Assembly: GCA_024235415.1 (NCBI GenBank)
Contig: JACKML010000007.1
Span: 136,843-200,842 of the forward strand
Direction: 5' to 3'
DNA length: 64,000 nt
Origin: Chromatiaceae bacterium
Lineage (GTDB): Bacteria > Pseudomonadota > Gammaproteobacteria > Chromatiales > Chromatiaceae
The notes beneath the pieces were generated by a model. That model did no database searches and was not told the origin of the DNA. It saw only the letters and a program-made list of their open reading frames with translations. The position numbers were made by a program, and so were the translations under genes. Below, one piece after another: positions 47,746-55,856 of this stretch. Each line of letters opens with the position of its first letter. Within the stretch, counting starts at the first letter, position 1.

Positions 47746-49167
47746 ATGTCCGATCCGATCATCGCCCTGTTCATGCTTGGGATCTTCCTGTTCATCATCC
47801 TGCTGGGCTTCCCGGTCGCGTTCACGCTGATGGCGATGGGCATCATGTTCGGCTACTACGCCTACTTCGATCCGGACCGCATGTGGCGCTCCTATAACAA
47901 GGCGGTCGAGGCCGGAGCCGACCAGTGGGACCAGGTGCAGCTCTGGGTCGAGGGGCTGTTCAACAACCGGATCTTCGACCTTTTCGTCAACCAGACCTAT
48001 TCGGTGATGGACAACGATGTCCTCACCGCGGTGCCGCTGTTCCTGTTCATGGGTTACATCGTCGAACGCGCCAACATCGTGGCCCGCCTGTTCCACACCC
48101 TGAATATCGCCGCGCGCCATATCCCCGGGTCGATGGCGGTGGCCGCGCTGATCACCTGCACCCTGTTCGCCACCGCCACCGGCATCGTCGGTGCCGTGGT
48201 CACCCTGATGGGGCTGCTGGCTTTCCCGGCGATGCTCAAGGCGCGCTACGACACCAGCCTCGCGGCCGGCGTGATCTGTGCCGGCGGCACCCTGGGCATC
48301 CTGATCCCGCCCTCGATCATGCTCATCGTGTATGCGGCGGCCTCCGGTGTGTCGATCGTCAAACTGTACGCCGGTGCGCTGTTCCCCGGCCTGCTGCTGG
48401 CCGGACTGTACGTCGTCTACGTGATCGTGCGCTCCATGCTGCAACCGCAGCTGGCGCCCAAACCGACCAAGGAAGAGATCGGCGATATCTCCACGCTGCA
48501 GATCGCCTGGCAGCTGCTGACCTCGTTCTTCCCGCTGGCATTCCTGATCCTGGCCGTGCTCGGTGCCATCCTGTTCGGGCTGGCCACACCGTCGGAGGCG
48601 GCCGCCGTCGGCGCCCTCGGCGGCCTGCTGCTGACGTTCGCCTACCGCGCCTTCACCTGGCAGCGCCTGCGCGAGTCGGTGTACCTGACGGTGCGCACGA
48701 CGGCGATGGTGTGCTGGCTGTTCGTCGGCTCCTGGACGTTTTCGTCGGTATTCTCGTACCTGGGCGGCGAACAGATCATCAGCGAGTTCGTTACCGGCCT
48801 GGAGATCTCGCCGATCATGTTCCTGATCATGGCGCAGATCATCATCTTCATCCTCGGCTGGCCGCTGGAATGGTCGGAGATCATCATCATCTTCGTGCCG
48901 ATCTTCCTGCCGCTGCTGCCGCACTTCGGCATCGACCCGCTGTTCTTCGGCATCCTGGTCGCACTCAACCTGCAGACCTCGTTCCTGACACCTCCGATGG
49001 CGATGTCGGCGTACTACCTCAAAGGCATAGCGCCACCACACGTGCAACTGAACCAGATCTTCAAGGGCAACTACCCGTTCCTGGCGATGGTGGTGTTCTC
49101 GATGATCATCCTCTACCAGTTCCCACAGATCGCTTTCTGGCTACCGGATCAGGTCTATGGGCGCTGA
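47746..49167 (+). CDS. TRAP large permease (system 2)
   Basis: A 473-residue DctM protein with about 12-13 helices: ILLGFPVAFTLMAMGIMFGYY, LFLFMGYIVERANI, GVICAGGTLGILIPPSIMLIV and LNLQTSFLTPPMAMSAYYL. An extra amphipathic stretch at residues 45-85 is typical of the TakP-type branch. It overlaps the amidase gene by 11 bases. Confidence 0.92.
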   Translation: MSDPIIALFMLGIFLFIILLGFPVAFTLMAMGIMFGYYAYFDPDRMWRSYNKAVEAGADQWDQVQLWVEGLFNNRIFDLFVNQTYSVMDNDVLTAVPLFLFMGYIVERANIVARLFHTLNIAARHIPGSMAVAALITCTLFATATGIVGAVVTLMGLLAFPAMLKARYDTSLAAGVICAGGTLGILIPPSIMLIVYAAASGVSIVKLYAGALFPGLLLAGLYVVYVIVRSMLQPQLAPKPTKEEIGDISTLQIAWQLLTSFFPLAFLILAVLGAILFGLATPSEAAAVGALGGLLLTFAYRAFTWQRLRESVYLTVRTTAMVCWLFVGSWTFSSVFSYLGGEQIISEFVTGLEISPIMFLIMAQIIIFILGWPLEWSEIIIIFVPIFLPLLPHFGIDPLFFGILVALNLQTSFLTPPMAMSAYYLKGIAPPHVQLNQIFKGNYPFLAMVVFSMIILYQFPQIAFWLPDQVYGR

Positions 49168-50524
49168 GGCAATGATGCAGGGGCGAGGCATGCACGAAGC
49201 GGCGGATATGGACGCCCTGACCCTCCGCGACCGCCTGGCGAGCGGCGCGTTTACCGCCACCGCGGTGGCAACCGCCATGCTGCAACGCATCGCCGAGCGC
49301 GATCCGGCCATCGGGGCCTGGACCACAGTGGACCAGGGCGTGGTGATGGCACAGGCCGCGATGCTGGACGCCTATCGACAAAGCGGGCGGCCGCTCGGCC
49401 CGCTGCATGGGGTCCCTGTCGGCATCAAGGACATCATCGATACCCGGGATCTGCCGACCGAGAATGGCAATGCCCTGGATCAGGGCCGACGACCGAGCGA
49501 CGACGCCGTGCTGGTCGCGAGGCTGCGCGCCGCCGGTGCGCTGATCCTCGGCAAGACGGTCAGCACCGAGTGCGCCTACCTTGCACCGGCAAAGACCCGC
49601 AATCCACATGACCCGCAGCGCACCCCGGGTGGCTCGTCCTCGGGCTCCGCGGCGGCGGTCGCCAGCGGCATGGTCCCACTGGCGATCGGAACCCAGACCG
49701 GCGGCTCGGTGATCCGCCCGGCATCGTTCTGCGGCGTGGTTGGTTTCAAACCGACCTTCGGCCTGATTCCGCGCAGCGGTGTGCTGCGGACCTCCCGCCG
49801 ACTCGACACGGTCGGGACTTTCGGCCGTACGCCGGAAGACGCCGCATTGCTTGCCGATGTGTTGGCGGGCCACGATCGGGGAGACCCGGACACGGTTCCG
49901 GCTGCCGCGCCGCGTCTGCTCGAAGCCGCATTGTCGGACCCGCCGGTGACGCCGCAGCTGGCGTTCATCCGTACACCGGCCTGGTCCTCGATCGAGGCCG
50001 ACTGCGCGGCCGGCTTTTCCGAGCTGACCGCCGCTCTGGGCGGGGCCTGCGACGAGTTCGAGCTGCCCGGGATCTTCTCCGAGGGCGCGATCGCCCACCG
50101 CCGAATCATGCTGGCAGAGATGGCGCACAATCTGCGTCACTATGCGGCAAGGGGTGCGGACCGACTGGCCGTCGAGACGCGCTCGGCGATCGAAGAAGGC
50201 GCCGCGGTGAACGCCGCCGACTATCTCGCGGCACTCGATTGGCGCGAGACACTGTACGCCGGTCTCGAAGAGGTGTTCGAGCGCTACGATGCGATCATCA
50301 CCCCGGCGGCGCCGGGCGAGGCACCGCTTGGTCTGGACAGCACCGGCAGTTCTGCATTCAACGTGTTGTGGTCATTGACCGGCGTGCCGGCCGTCACCCT
50401 GCCGCTGTTGAGTGGGATGAACGGCCTGCCGGTCGGCGTGCAGCTGGTCGGTCGGCGCAATGATGACGGGCGCCTGTTGCGCACCGCGAACTGGCTGGTC
50501 CGGCAGATCGCGGCAATCGGCTGA
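49157..50524 (+). CDS. Amidase signature family hydrolase
   Basis: A 455-residue Ser-cisSer-Lys amidase. Catalytic Lys is in VGIKDIID near residue 88, the cis-Ser in GGSSSGSAAAVA near 158 and the nucleophile Ser in TGGSVIRPASF near 181. The substrate is unknown. It overlaps the TRAP permease gene by 11 bases, so an amide of an imported acid, or an amide imported by the TRAP system, would be a logical substrate. Confidence 0.9.
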   Translation: MGAEAMMQGRGMHEAADMDALTLRDRLASGAFTATAVATAMLQRIAERDPAIGAWTTVDQGVVMAQAAMLDAYRQSGRPLGPLHGVPVGIKDIIDTRDLPTENGNALDQGRRPSDDAVLVARLRAAGALILGKTVSTECAYLAPAKTRNPHDPQRTPGGSSSGSAAAVASGMVPLAIGTQTGGSVIRPASFCGVVGFKPTFGLIPRSGVLRTSRRLDTVGTFGRTPEDAALLADVLAGHDRGDPDTVPAAAPRLLEAALSDPPVTPQLAFIRTPAWSSIEADCAAGFSELTAALGGACDEFELPGIFSEGAIAHRRIMLAEMAHNLRHYAARGADRLAVETRSAIEEGAAVNAADYLAALDWRETLYAGLEEVFERYDAIITPAAPGEAPLGLDSTGSSAFNVLWSLTGVPAVTLPLLSGMNGLPVGVQLVGRRNDDGRLLRTANWLVRQIAAIG

Positions 50525-50568
50525 ACAGGTCCTGATAGACGTGCCTGTTTCAGGCAATGGTGGGAGAT

Positions 50569-50733
50569 ATGACTGACAAGATCATGGCAATCGTGGCCCT
50601 GCTGACGATGATCGGTTTCCTGGCGGTCGTTGCAGCGTTCGTGCCGGAACCGGACCTCATCCTGGTGATCGCGCTGGTGTCCGCGATGGCGATCTACGAC
50701 TTCTGGCAGTCCTTTCGCAGCAAACGCAATTAA
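50569..50733 (+). CDS. 54-residue two-helix membrane protein
   Basis: Reads MTDKIMAIVALLTMIGFLAVV, then AAFVPEPDLILVIALVSAMAIYDFWQ and SFRSKRN: two hydrophobic helices joined by a short acidic-proline turn with a positive C-terminus. The ATG follows TGGGAGAT. It lies 44 bases after the amidase, on the same strand. Helix-forming composition and clean start/stop support a real gene, possibly a TRAP accessory subunit. Confidence 0.6.
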   Translation: MTDKIMAIVALLTMIGFLAVVAAFVPEPDLILVIALVSAMAIYDFWQSFRSKRN

Positions 50734-50803
50734 CGTGAAAGTCGCGCACAGCGCGCTCTCGGTCGCCCTGTCCCGCACGCGGGAGAGGGATGGGGTGAGG
50801 GAA
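50731..50803. repeat. Dispersed noncoding repeat, copy B (REP-like core)
   Basis: Begins TAACGTGAAA-g-TCGCG, as copy A at 40543 does, and ends CCCGC-acgc-GGGAGAGGGa-tGGGGTGAGGG. The TAA of the 54-residue gene is the first triplet of the repeat. The middle is about 25 bases shorter than in copy A. Confidence 0.6.
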
Positions 50804-50848
50804 CGGCCATGACCGTTAGCCTTGCCCGCTTGCGAACGGCACCCGTTT

Positions 50849-51820
50849 TCAGGCCAGACGGTCTCCCGGTTCGCGTCCGGCCATGATCGCATCCAGGTTG
50901 TCCAGGGCCCGAAAGCCCATCGCATCGCGCGTCTCACGCGTTGCGCTGCCGATGTGCGGCAGCAGGAAGGTGTTGTCGAGTTCGCGGTACCTGGGGTCGA
51001 TGTTGGGTTCGCCGTTGAACACGTCGAGTCCCGCCGCAAACAGCTTTCCGGATGTCAGTGCCGCGATCAGTGCGTCGTCGTCGACCACGGCACCACGCGC
51101 GGTATTGATCACCACCGCGTCGTCAGGCAGCAGGGCGATGCGTTCGGCATTGAGCAGATGATGGGTCTGCGGCGTCGCCGGACAGTGGATCGACAGGAAC
51201 TGGCTGTGCGGCAGCAGGTCGTGCAGGTCTGGGTGGAAAACCGCGCCTGCCTCGAGTTCCGGACTCAAGCGGTGCCGGTTGTAGTAGTGGATCTCCATAT
51301 CGAAACCCCGCGCCCGCTGCGCCATCACCAGTCCGACACGTCCCATGCCGATGATGCCGAGTCGCTTGCCCGTCACCTCGATACCAAGCTGACCGATGGC
51401 GCTCCAGTCGGCCCAGGCGTTGGTGCGCAGTGTGCGCGCACCCTCGTGGGCACGTCGCGCCGCACCGAGCATCAGCAGGATCGCGATCTCCGCGGTGGCG
51501 TTGCTCAGCACATCCGGCGTATTGGTCACCAGGATGCCGCGTTTCTTTGCCGCCGCCAGGTCGATGTGGTCGTAACCGACCGAGAAGCTGCAGATCGCCT
51601 TGACGCTGTCGGGCAGGCGTGCGATCACGTCGGCATTGAGCCTTTCGGTATGGCAGGGAATGATCGCAGCCGCCCCGACGGCCAGTTCCAGCAACTGGTC
51701 GCTCGAATAGACCTCGTCGTGGGTATTGAGGCGGGCATTGTAGTCACGTTGCAGGCGCTGTTCGACTGCCTGCGGCAGTCGGCGCGTCACCAGGACGGTA
51801 GGCTTGTCGTTCATGGTCAT
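50849..51820 (-). CDS. D-2-hydroxyacid dehydrogenase (glyoxylate/hydroxypyruvate reductase type)
   Basis: A 323-residue NAD(P)-dependent dehydrogenase. The nucleotide site is LGIIGMGRVGLVMAQRARG, catalytic Arg is in NTARGAVVDDDAL, Glu in FNGEPNIDP and His in LLPHIGSAT. GyaR/GhrB-type enzymes reduce glyoxylate or hydroxypyruvate. It is divergent from the GlcG-like gene with 52 bases between. ATG 51820 is taken as the start, with ATG 51814 as alternative. Confidence 0.9.
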   Translation of the reverse strand: MTMNDKPTVLVTRRLPQAVEQRLQRDYNARLNTHDEVYSSDQLLELAVGAAAIIPCHTERLNADVIARLPDSVKAICSFSVGYDHIDLAAAKKRGILVTNTPDVLSNATAEIAILLMLGAARRAHEGARTLRTNAWADWSAIGQLGIEVTGKRLGIIGMGRVGLVMAQRARGFDMEIHYYNRHRLSPELEAGAVFHPDLHDLLPHSQFLSIHCPATPQTHHLLNAERIALLPDDAVVINTARGAVVDDDALIAALTSGKLFAAGLDVFNGEPNIDPRYRELDNTFLLPHIGSATRETRDAMGFRALDNLDAIMAGREPGDRLA

Positions 51821-51872
51821 GCAGTATAGCCAGTTCCCAAGATGCAGCCGATCGAAAACAGGAGCAGACACC

Positions 51873-52313
51873 GTGACTGAGTTGACCCTGGATCAGGCCA
51901 ATGCGCTGATTGCCGCGGTACTGGCGGAAGCGGCTCGGCTCGACCTGCCGCCGATCGCCGTTGCGGTACTCGACAACGGCGGACACCTCAAGGCCCTGCA
52001 GCGCCAGGACGGCTTGTCGTTCCTGCGTGCCGACATCTGTCAGGCGAAGGCCTGGGGCGCACTGGCGCTGGGCACTGATACGCGCGATCTGGCCGAGCGT
52101 TTTGCCCGGGACCTGCAGCAGCAGGGATTCATGCAGGCGCTCAATGCCATGTCGTCCGGCCGCATTGTCCCGTTGCCCGGCGGCGTCCTGATTCGCGATG
52201 ACGGCGGGCGGATCGTGGGCGCGATCGGGGTCGCCGGCGCCAGATCCGAGCAGGACGAGGCCTGTGCGCTGGCGGCGGTGCGCGGCCTTGGCCTGCGGGC
52301 CGGACATGACTGA
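51873..52313 (+). CDS. GlcG/HbpS family protein
   Basis: A 146-residue protein of the GlcG (haem-binding/corrinoid-associated) family: LDQANALIAAVLAEAARL, IAVAVLDNGGHLKALQRQDG, and GGVLIRDDGGRIVGAIGVAGA. It often accompanies glycolate or hydroxyacid catabolic genes, with unclear biochemical role. The start is GTG 51873 with AGGAG 10 bases before. It overlaps the reductase gene by 8 bases. Confidence 0.85.
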   Translation: MTELTLDQANALIAAVLAEAARLDLPPIAVAVLDNGGHLKALQRQDGLSFLRADICQAKAWGALALGTDTRDLAERFARDLQQQGFMQALNAMSSGRIVPLPGGVLIRDDGGRIVGAIGVAGARSEQDEACALAAVRGLGLRAGHD

Positions 52314-53217
52314 GACCAGGCCACAGGATCCCCGGCCGCTGCAGGGTATGCGCATCGGCTTTGCCGGACTCGGGCTGATGGGGCGCCCGATGGCCTTGCA
52401 CCTGCTGGAGGCCGGGGCCGACCTGTGCGTGTGGAACCGTTCGCGCGACGTCGCGGAGCACCTGCTCAGACCTGGAATGCAGGTCTGCGACACACCCGCC
52501 GACCTTGGCCGCGCCTCGGCGATCGTGGTGCTGATGGTCGCAGACACCCATGCCGTCGATCAGGTGCTGTTCGGAAATCAGGGCCTGGCGCAGGGTCTGG
52601 ATGCAGGCGACCTGGTGGTCGACATGGGTACCACATCGGTGATGGCAACCCGTGATTTCGCCGGGCGCCTGTCACAGGCAGGTGTGGACTTCGTCGATGC
52701 GCCTGTGTCGGGCGGTGAGATCGGCGCAGTGGATGCGAGCCTGACGATCATGGCGGGTGGCGATGACGCCGTGATCGCGCGGGCGCGGCCGCTGTTCGAT
52801 GTCCTTGGGCGGCAGTTCACGCACGTCGGCGCGGTCGGCGCCGGACAGGTGGCCAAGGCAGCCAACCAGATCATCGTCGGTCTCAACATCGGTGCTGTGG
52901 CCGAGGCGCTGGCGCTGGTGATGGCCGCCGGCGTGGATCCGCGGAAGGTGCGTCAGGCGCTGCTCGGCGGCTTCGCCGGTTCACGCATTCTCGAGGTGCA
53001 CGGTCAGCGCATGATCGACGCAACGTTTCAAGCCGGGGCACGCATATCCACGCAATACAAGGATATGCGCCAGGCCAGCGAACTCGGGGAACTGCTCGGC
53101 CAGCCGTTGCCGGCCACACGTCTGAGCATGTCACTGTTCGGGCAATTGATCGAGCAGGGCGATGGCGACCTGGATCACAGTGCGCTGATCCGCGTGCTGC
53201 GCCAGGCCGACGACTGA
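52306..53217 (+). CDS. Beta-hydroxyacid dehydrogenase (GarR/MmsB type)
   Basis: A 303-residue NAD-dependent dehydrogenase: dinucleotide fold GFAGLGLMGRPMALHLLEAG, substrate motif DAPVSGGEIGAVDASLTIMAGG and catalytic Lys in GAGQVAKAANQIIVG. Tartronate-semialdehyde reductase or 3-hydroxyisobutyrate dehydrogenase activities are both possible. GlcG adjacency favours the glyoxylate route; mmsA 8 kb away would favour the valine route. Confidence 0.9.
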   Translation: MTETRPQDPRPLQGMRIGFAGLGLMGRPMALHLLEAGADLCVWNRSRDVAEHLLRPGMQVCDTPADLGRASAIVVLMVADTHAVDQVLFGNQGLAQGLDAGDLVVDMGTTSVMATRDFAGRLSQAGVDFVDAPVSGGEIGAVDASLTIMAGGDDAVIARARPLFDVLGRQFTHVGAVGAGQVAKAANQIIVGLNIGAVAEALALVMAAGVDPRKVRQALLGGFAGSRILEVHGQRMIDATFQAGARISTQYKDMRQASELGELLGQPLPATRLSMSLFGQLIEQGDGDLDHSALIRVLRQADD

Positions 53218-53233
53218 CGGCGGGCGCCGCCGG

Positions 53234-54544
53234 CTATTTGCCTGGTGGGACTTCGCGCTGGATCAGCACCTGCAGCGACTGGATCTGGGCCAGCGCCACA
53301 TAGGCCGTGTACTTGCCGCCATGCAGGGTCTGCTCGACCTCGGCCTCGCCATTGCGGATACGCTTGAGCACCCCTTCGCGCACCGGCAGTCCGCGTGGCT
53401 TGATCTTGACCTGGTGATCGACATAACTGGCGATGTCGGCCACCCGCACCGGTTCGAACTGGCGGCGCACGATGATCCGTCGCGGCCGACCGTCAGGCGT
53501 CTTTCCCTCAACGACTTCCTCTTCGGCGCCAAACAGTGCGGCCAGGCCTGAGGTATCGGGCTGCTGCCAGCTGAACGTCGTATCGGCAATCGGCTGGTCA
53601 TTCAGGCTCAGTCGCAGCCCCAGGGTCGGCACCAGCTGCTCCGGGCGCATCGCCACCAGGCTCAACAGGCCGATCGGTCTGGCCGGTACCGCCACGACCC
53701 TGAATTCACCCCAGTCACGGTAGAAATCGCGCACCGCCTTGCTCAGGCCCTCACCCAGCGTCAGGCCCGAGTCCGCAAACCGCTGCATCGCCTGTTCGGC
53801 GAGGGCGCCGCTCCACGCCTGCACGCTGTACTCCGTGCCGATGGCACAGGCCTTGAGCGCCTGACGGCCGAACTCCGGCGACACCTTCACCGCGAAGTCG
53901 AATCCGCCGAGGCTGAAGCTCGGGGGAGCGCCCCGGGAAAGGCTTTGCACATCGACATCATTGAGGGTCGCCGACAGGCGCACCGACTGGATGTCGCGCA
54001 GATCCACGTTCATCCCGATATCGAGTGTCCGGTTGGCCTCGTCGATGCGGTAGCTGCCGTCGACATCCACGTTCAATGCGGAGAGACCGATACGCTGCAG
54101 CAACTGCGGGTCGATGGAAACGCCATCGCTGCACAGGCCGGCACTGTCGACTGCCGGCGTGGCCGGCTGATCCCGGAACGCTGTCGCAAGTGGCATACTC
54201 AACCCGCTGATGTTGAACGAGAGGCTGCCGGGCGGCGCCCCTTCTTCGCCGCGCCATTGAATTCCGCGAATGAAAAACATCGGGTCGTCGCTGGCCACAC
54301 GGACGGCGTCGATCGTCACCACCTCATCGCTGCCCAGCGGCTGCACGGCGATCGCACTGACCGTAACCGCACCGCGCAGATCGGTGCTGATATCGGCATA
54401 GCGGACATCCGCATGGTCGGCAGCGGCCGCGACGATGTCGTCGACGCTGCGCTTGGCGTTGTAGTACATGACCCCTTTCAGCGCGCCGTAGAGCAGCACG
54501 GGAATCAACAGGAGCAACAGCAGTTTGCCGGGACGCAACGACAT
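53234..54544 (-). CDS. Membrane-anchored periplasmic protein of unknown function
   Basis: A 436-residue protein with one N-terminal helix (LLLLLLIPVLLYGALKGVMYY) and a large beta-rich exported part with repeated amphipathic strands (VRYADISTDLRGAVTVSAI, VRLSATLNDVDVQSLS). The layout resembles DUF945 or AsmA-like lipid-interacting proteins but I cannot assign a family. It is the last gene of a minus-strand series with DJ-1, 6 bases downstream of it. Confidence 0.75.
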   Translation of the reverse strand: MSLRPGKLLLLLLIPVLLYGALKGVMYYNAKRSVDDIVAAAADHADVRYADISTDLRGAVTVSAIAVQPLGSDEVVTIDAVRVASDDPMFFIRGIQWRGEEGAPPGSLSFNISGLSMPLATAFRDQPATPAVDSAGLCSDGVSIDPQLLQRIGLSALNVDVDGSYRIDEANRTLDIGMNVDLRDIQSVRLSATLNDVDVQSLSRGAPPSFSLGGFDFAVKVSPEFGRQALKACAIGTEYSVQAWSGALAEQAMQRFADSGLTLGEGLSKAVRDFYRDWGEFRVVAVPARPIGLLSLVAMRPEQLVPTLGLRLSLNDQPIADTTFSWQQPDTSGLAALFGAEEEVVEGKTPDGRPRRIIVRRQFEPVRVADIASYVDHQVKIKPRGLPVREGVLKRIRNGEAEVEQTLHGGKYTAYVALAQIQSLQVLIQREVPPGK

Positions 54545-54550
54545 GGGTGA

Positions 54551-55108
54551 CTATCCTCGGGGACGCATCAGGGGTTGTTCGACTTCGTGACGTTTAGCGG
54601 CACCGAGCAGGTGTTCTATAAGCGTGAGCGCGAAATCCATCGCTGTACCCGGGCCTCGCGAGGTAACGACCTTGCCGTCGCTGACCACGGCATCGTGCAA
54701 CAGCTGTGAGCCCGTCGCCAGGCGCCCGTCGATCACGCCGGGATAGGCAGTGGCCCTGTGGCCATCCAACAGTCCGGCGTTGAGCAGGACCTTGGGCGCC
54801 GCACAGATGGCGGCGGTATAGCGGCCCTGTTCGGCCATGCGCTGCAACAGGGTGTGGATACGCGGGTCGGCGTCGAGATGGTCGGCGCCGGGCTGGCCAC
54901 CGGGCAGCACGATCATGTCGAAGTCGTCGTCGATCACCGCATCGAGGCTGCAATCGGGCAGCAATACCACGCCGCGGCTGGCCGTGACCGGCCCATCGGC
55001 AAGCCCTGCGGCGACGACCTGGATGCCGGCGCGACGCAACAGATCGATGATGGTTACCGCTTCGAGTTCTTCGCAACCGTTGGCCAGGGGGACGAGCACG
55101 CGTGCCAT
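54551..55108 (-). CDS. DJ-1/PfpI family protein
   Basis: A 185-residue DJ-1 superfamily protein: MARVLVPLANGCEELEAVTI with the conserved Glu (EELE), DMIVLPGGQPGA and the nucleophile Cys in AAICAAPKVL. YajL/ThiJ-type members act as chaperones, deglycases or glyoxalases. Its start lies inside the 3' end of the deacetylase-like gene (55-base overlap in another frame). Confidence 0.92.
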   Translation of the reverse strand: MARVLVPLANGCEELEAVTIIDLLRRAGIQVVAAGLADGPVTASRGVVLLPDCSLDAVIDDDFDMIVLPGGQPGADHLDADPRIHTLLQRMAEQGRYTAAICAAPKVLLNAGLLDGHRATAYPGVIDGRLATGSQLLHDAVVSDGKVVTSRGPGTAMDFALTLIEHLLGAAKRHEVEQPLMRPRG

Positions 55109-55845
55109 ATCGGTTCACTCCTTTGTTTTTCGACCAGTCGCGAGACCGGTACCAGTTCAATGCCCTCTGCCGCCAATTGCGGCAGGACTTCCGCCAGCAC
55201 CTCGAGGGTCTGCGGGTGCGGATGCCCGATACCGATCGCGGAGCCGTGGCGGCGCGCCCTGGCAATCAGACCCGTCAGCTGCTGGCGCACGTAGCTGGCA
55301 TCCTGCTCGTTGTCGAGGAACACGTCTCGCTGGGCATTCGGCAGCCCGGCGTCGCGGGCCGACTGGCGTGCCACCGTGCGGACGTCGGTACGGCTGTCGA
55401 CGAAGTACAGGTCACCACCACAGCGCAGGTCCTCCATCAACCAGCGCATGGCCTGTGCATCACGGGTCAACAGGCTGCCCATGTGGTTGTTGACGCCTGA
55501 CACGTGCGGGACGGCGTCAAGACCCTGCTGTACGCCGCGCGCAAAGTCCTCACGGCTCATGTCCAGATGCAGACCACCGGGCCCGGTATCACGCCCGTCC
55601 GAGGTCTGCATCGGCAGATGCAGCATCACCTCTTTTCCACGCCCGTGCGCCCATTCGGCGATATCGGCACTGTAGGGCCGCTGCGGCAACACGGCGTAGG
55701 TCAGCGGACCGGGCAGCTCGACCGCCTGGCGGCCCAAGGGACGGTTGTTGCCCAGGTCGTCGATGATGATCGCGATCCGCACCGGCGACTGTGCTGCCGC
55801 CGGCAACACCAGCAGAGAGGTCAGCAGGGCGAACAGACGCAGCAT
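55054..55845 (-). CDS. Divergent polysaccharide deacetylase (YibQ-like)
   Basis: A 263-residue exported protein: signal peptide MLRLFALLTSLLVLPAAAQS and the divergent polysaccharide deacetylase domain (RIAIIIDDLGNNRPLG, LTYAVLPQRPY, HLPMQTSDGRD, VSGVNNHMGSLLTRD, YFVDSRTD, GSAIGIGHPHPQTL). It clusters with envC and ctpA in cell-wall turnover loci. The stop lies 55 bases inside the DJ-1 gene, an unusually long overlap. Confidence 0.9.
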   Translation of the reverse strand: MLRLFALLTSLLVLPAAAQSPVRIAIIIDDLGNNRPLGRQAVELPGPLTYAVLPQRPYSADIAEWAHGRGKEVMLHLPMQTSDGRDTGPGGLHLDMSREDFARGVQQGLDAVPHVSGVNNHMGSLLTRDAQAMRWLMEDLRCGGDLYFVDSRTDVRTVARQSARDAGLPNAQRDVFLDNEQDASYVRQQLTGLIARARRHGSAIGIGHPHPQTLEVLAEVLPQLAAEGIELVPVSRLVEKQRSEPIWHACSSPWPTVAKNSKR

Positions 55846-55856
55846 CCGGCGGCGGC

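Noticed and set aside
46879..49047. A 722-codon open frame antisense to TRAP system 2
   Set aside because: Composition is extremely rich in His, Gln, Arg and Asp, as expected from antisense of membrane proteins in a GC-rich genome. The plus-strand permeases are clear.
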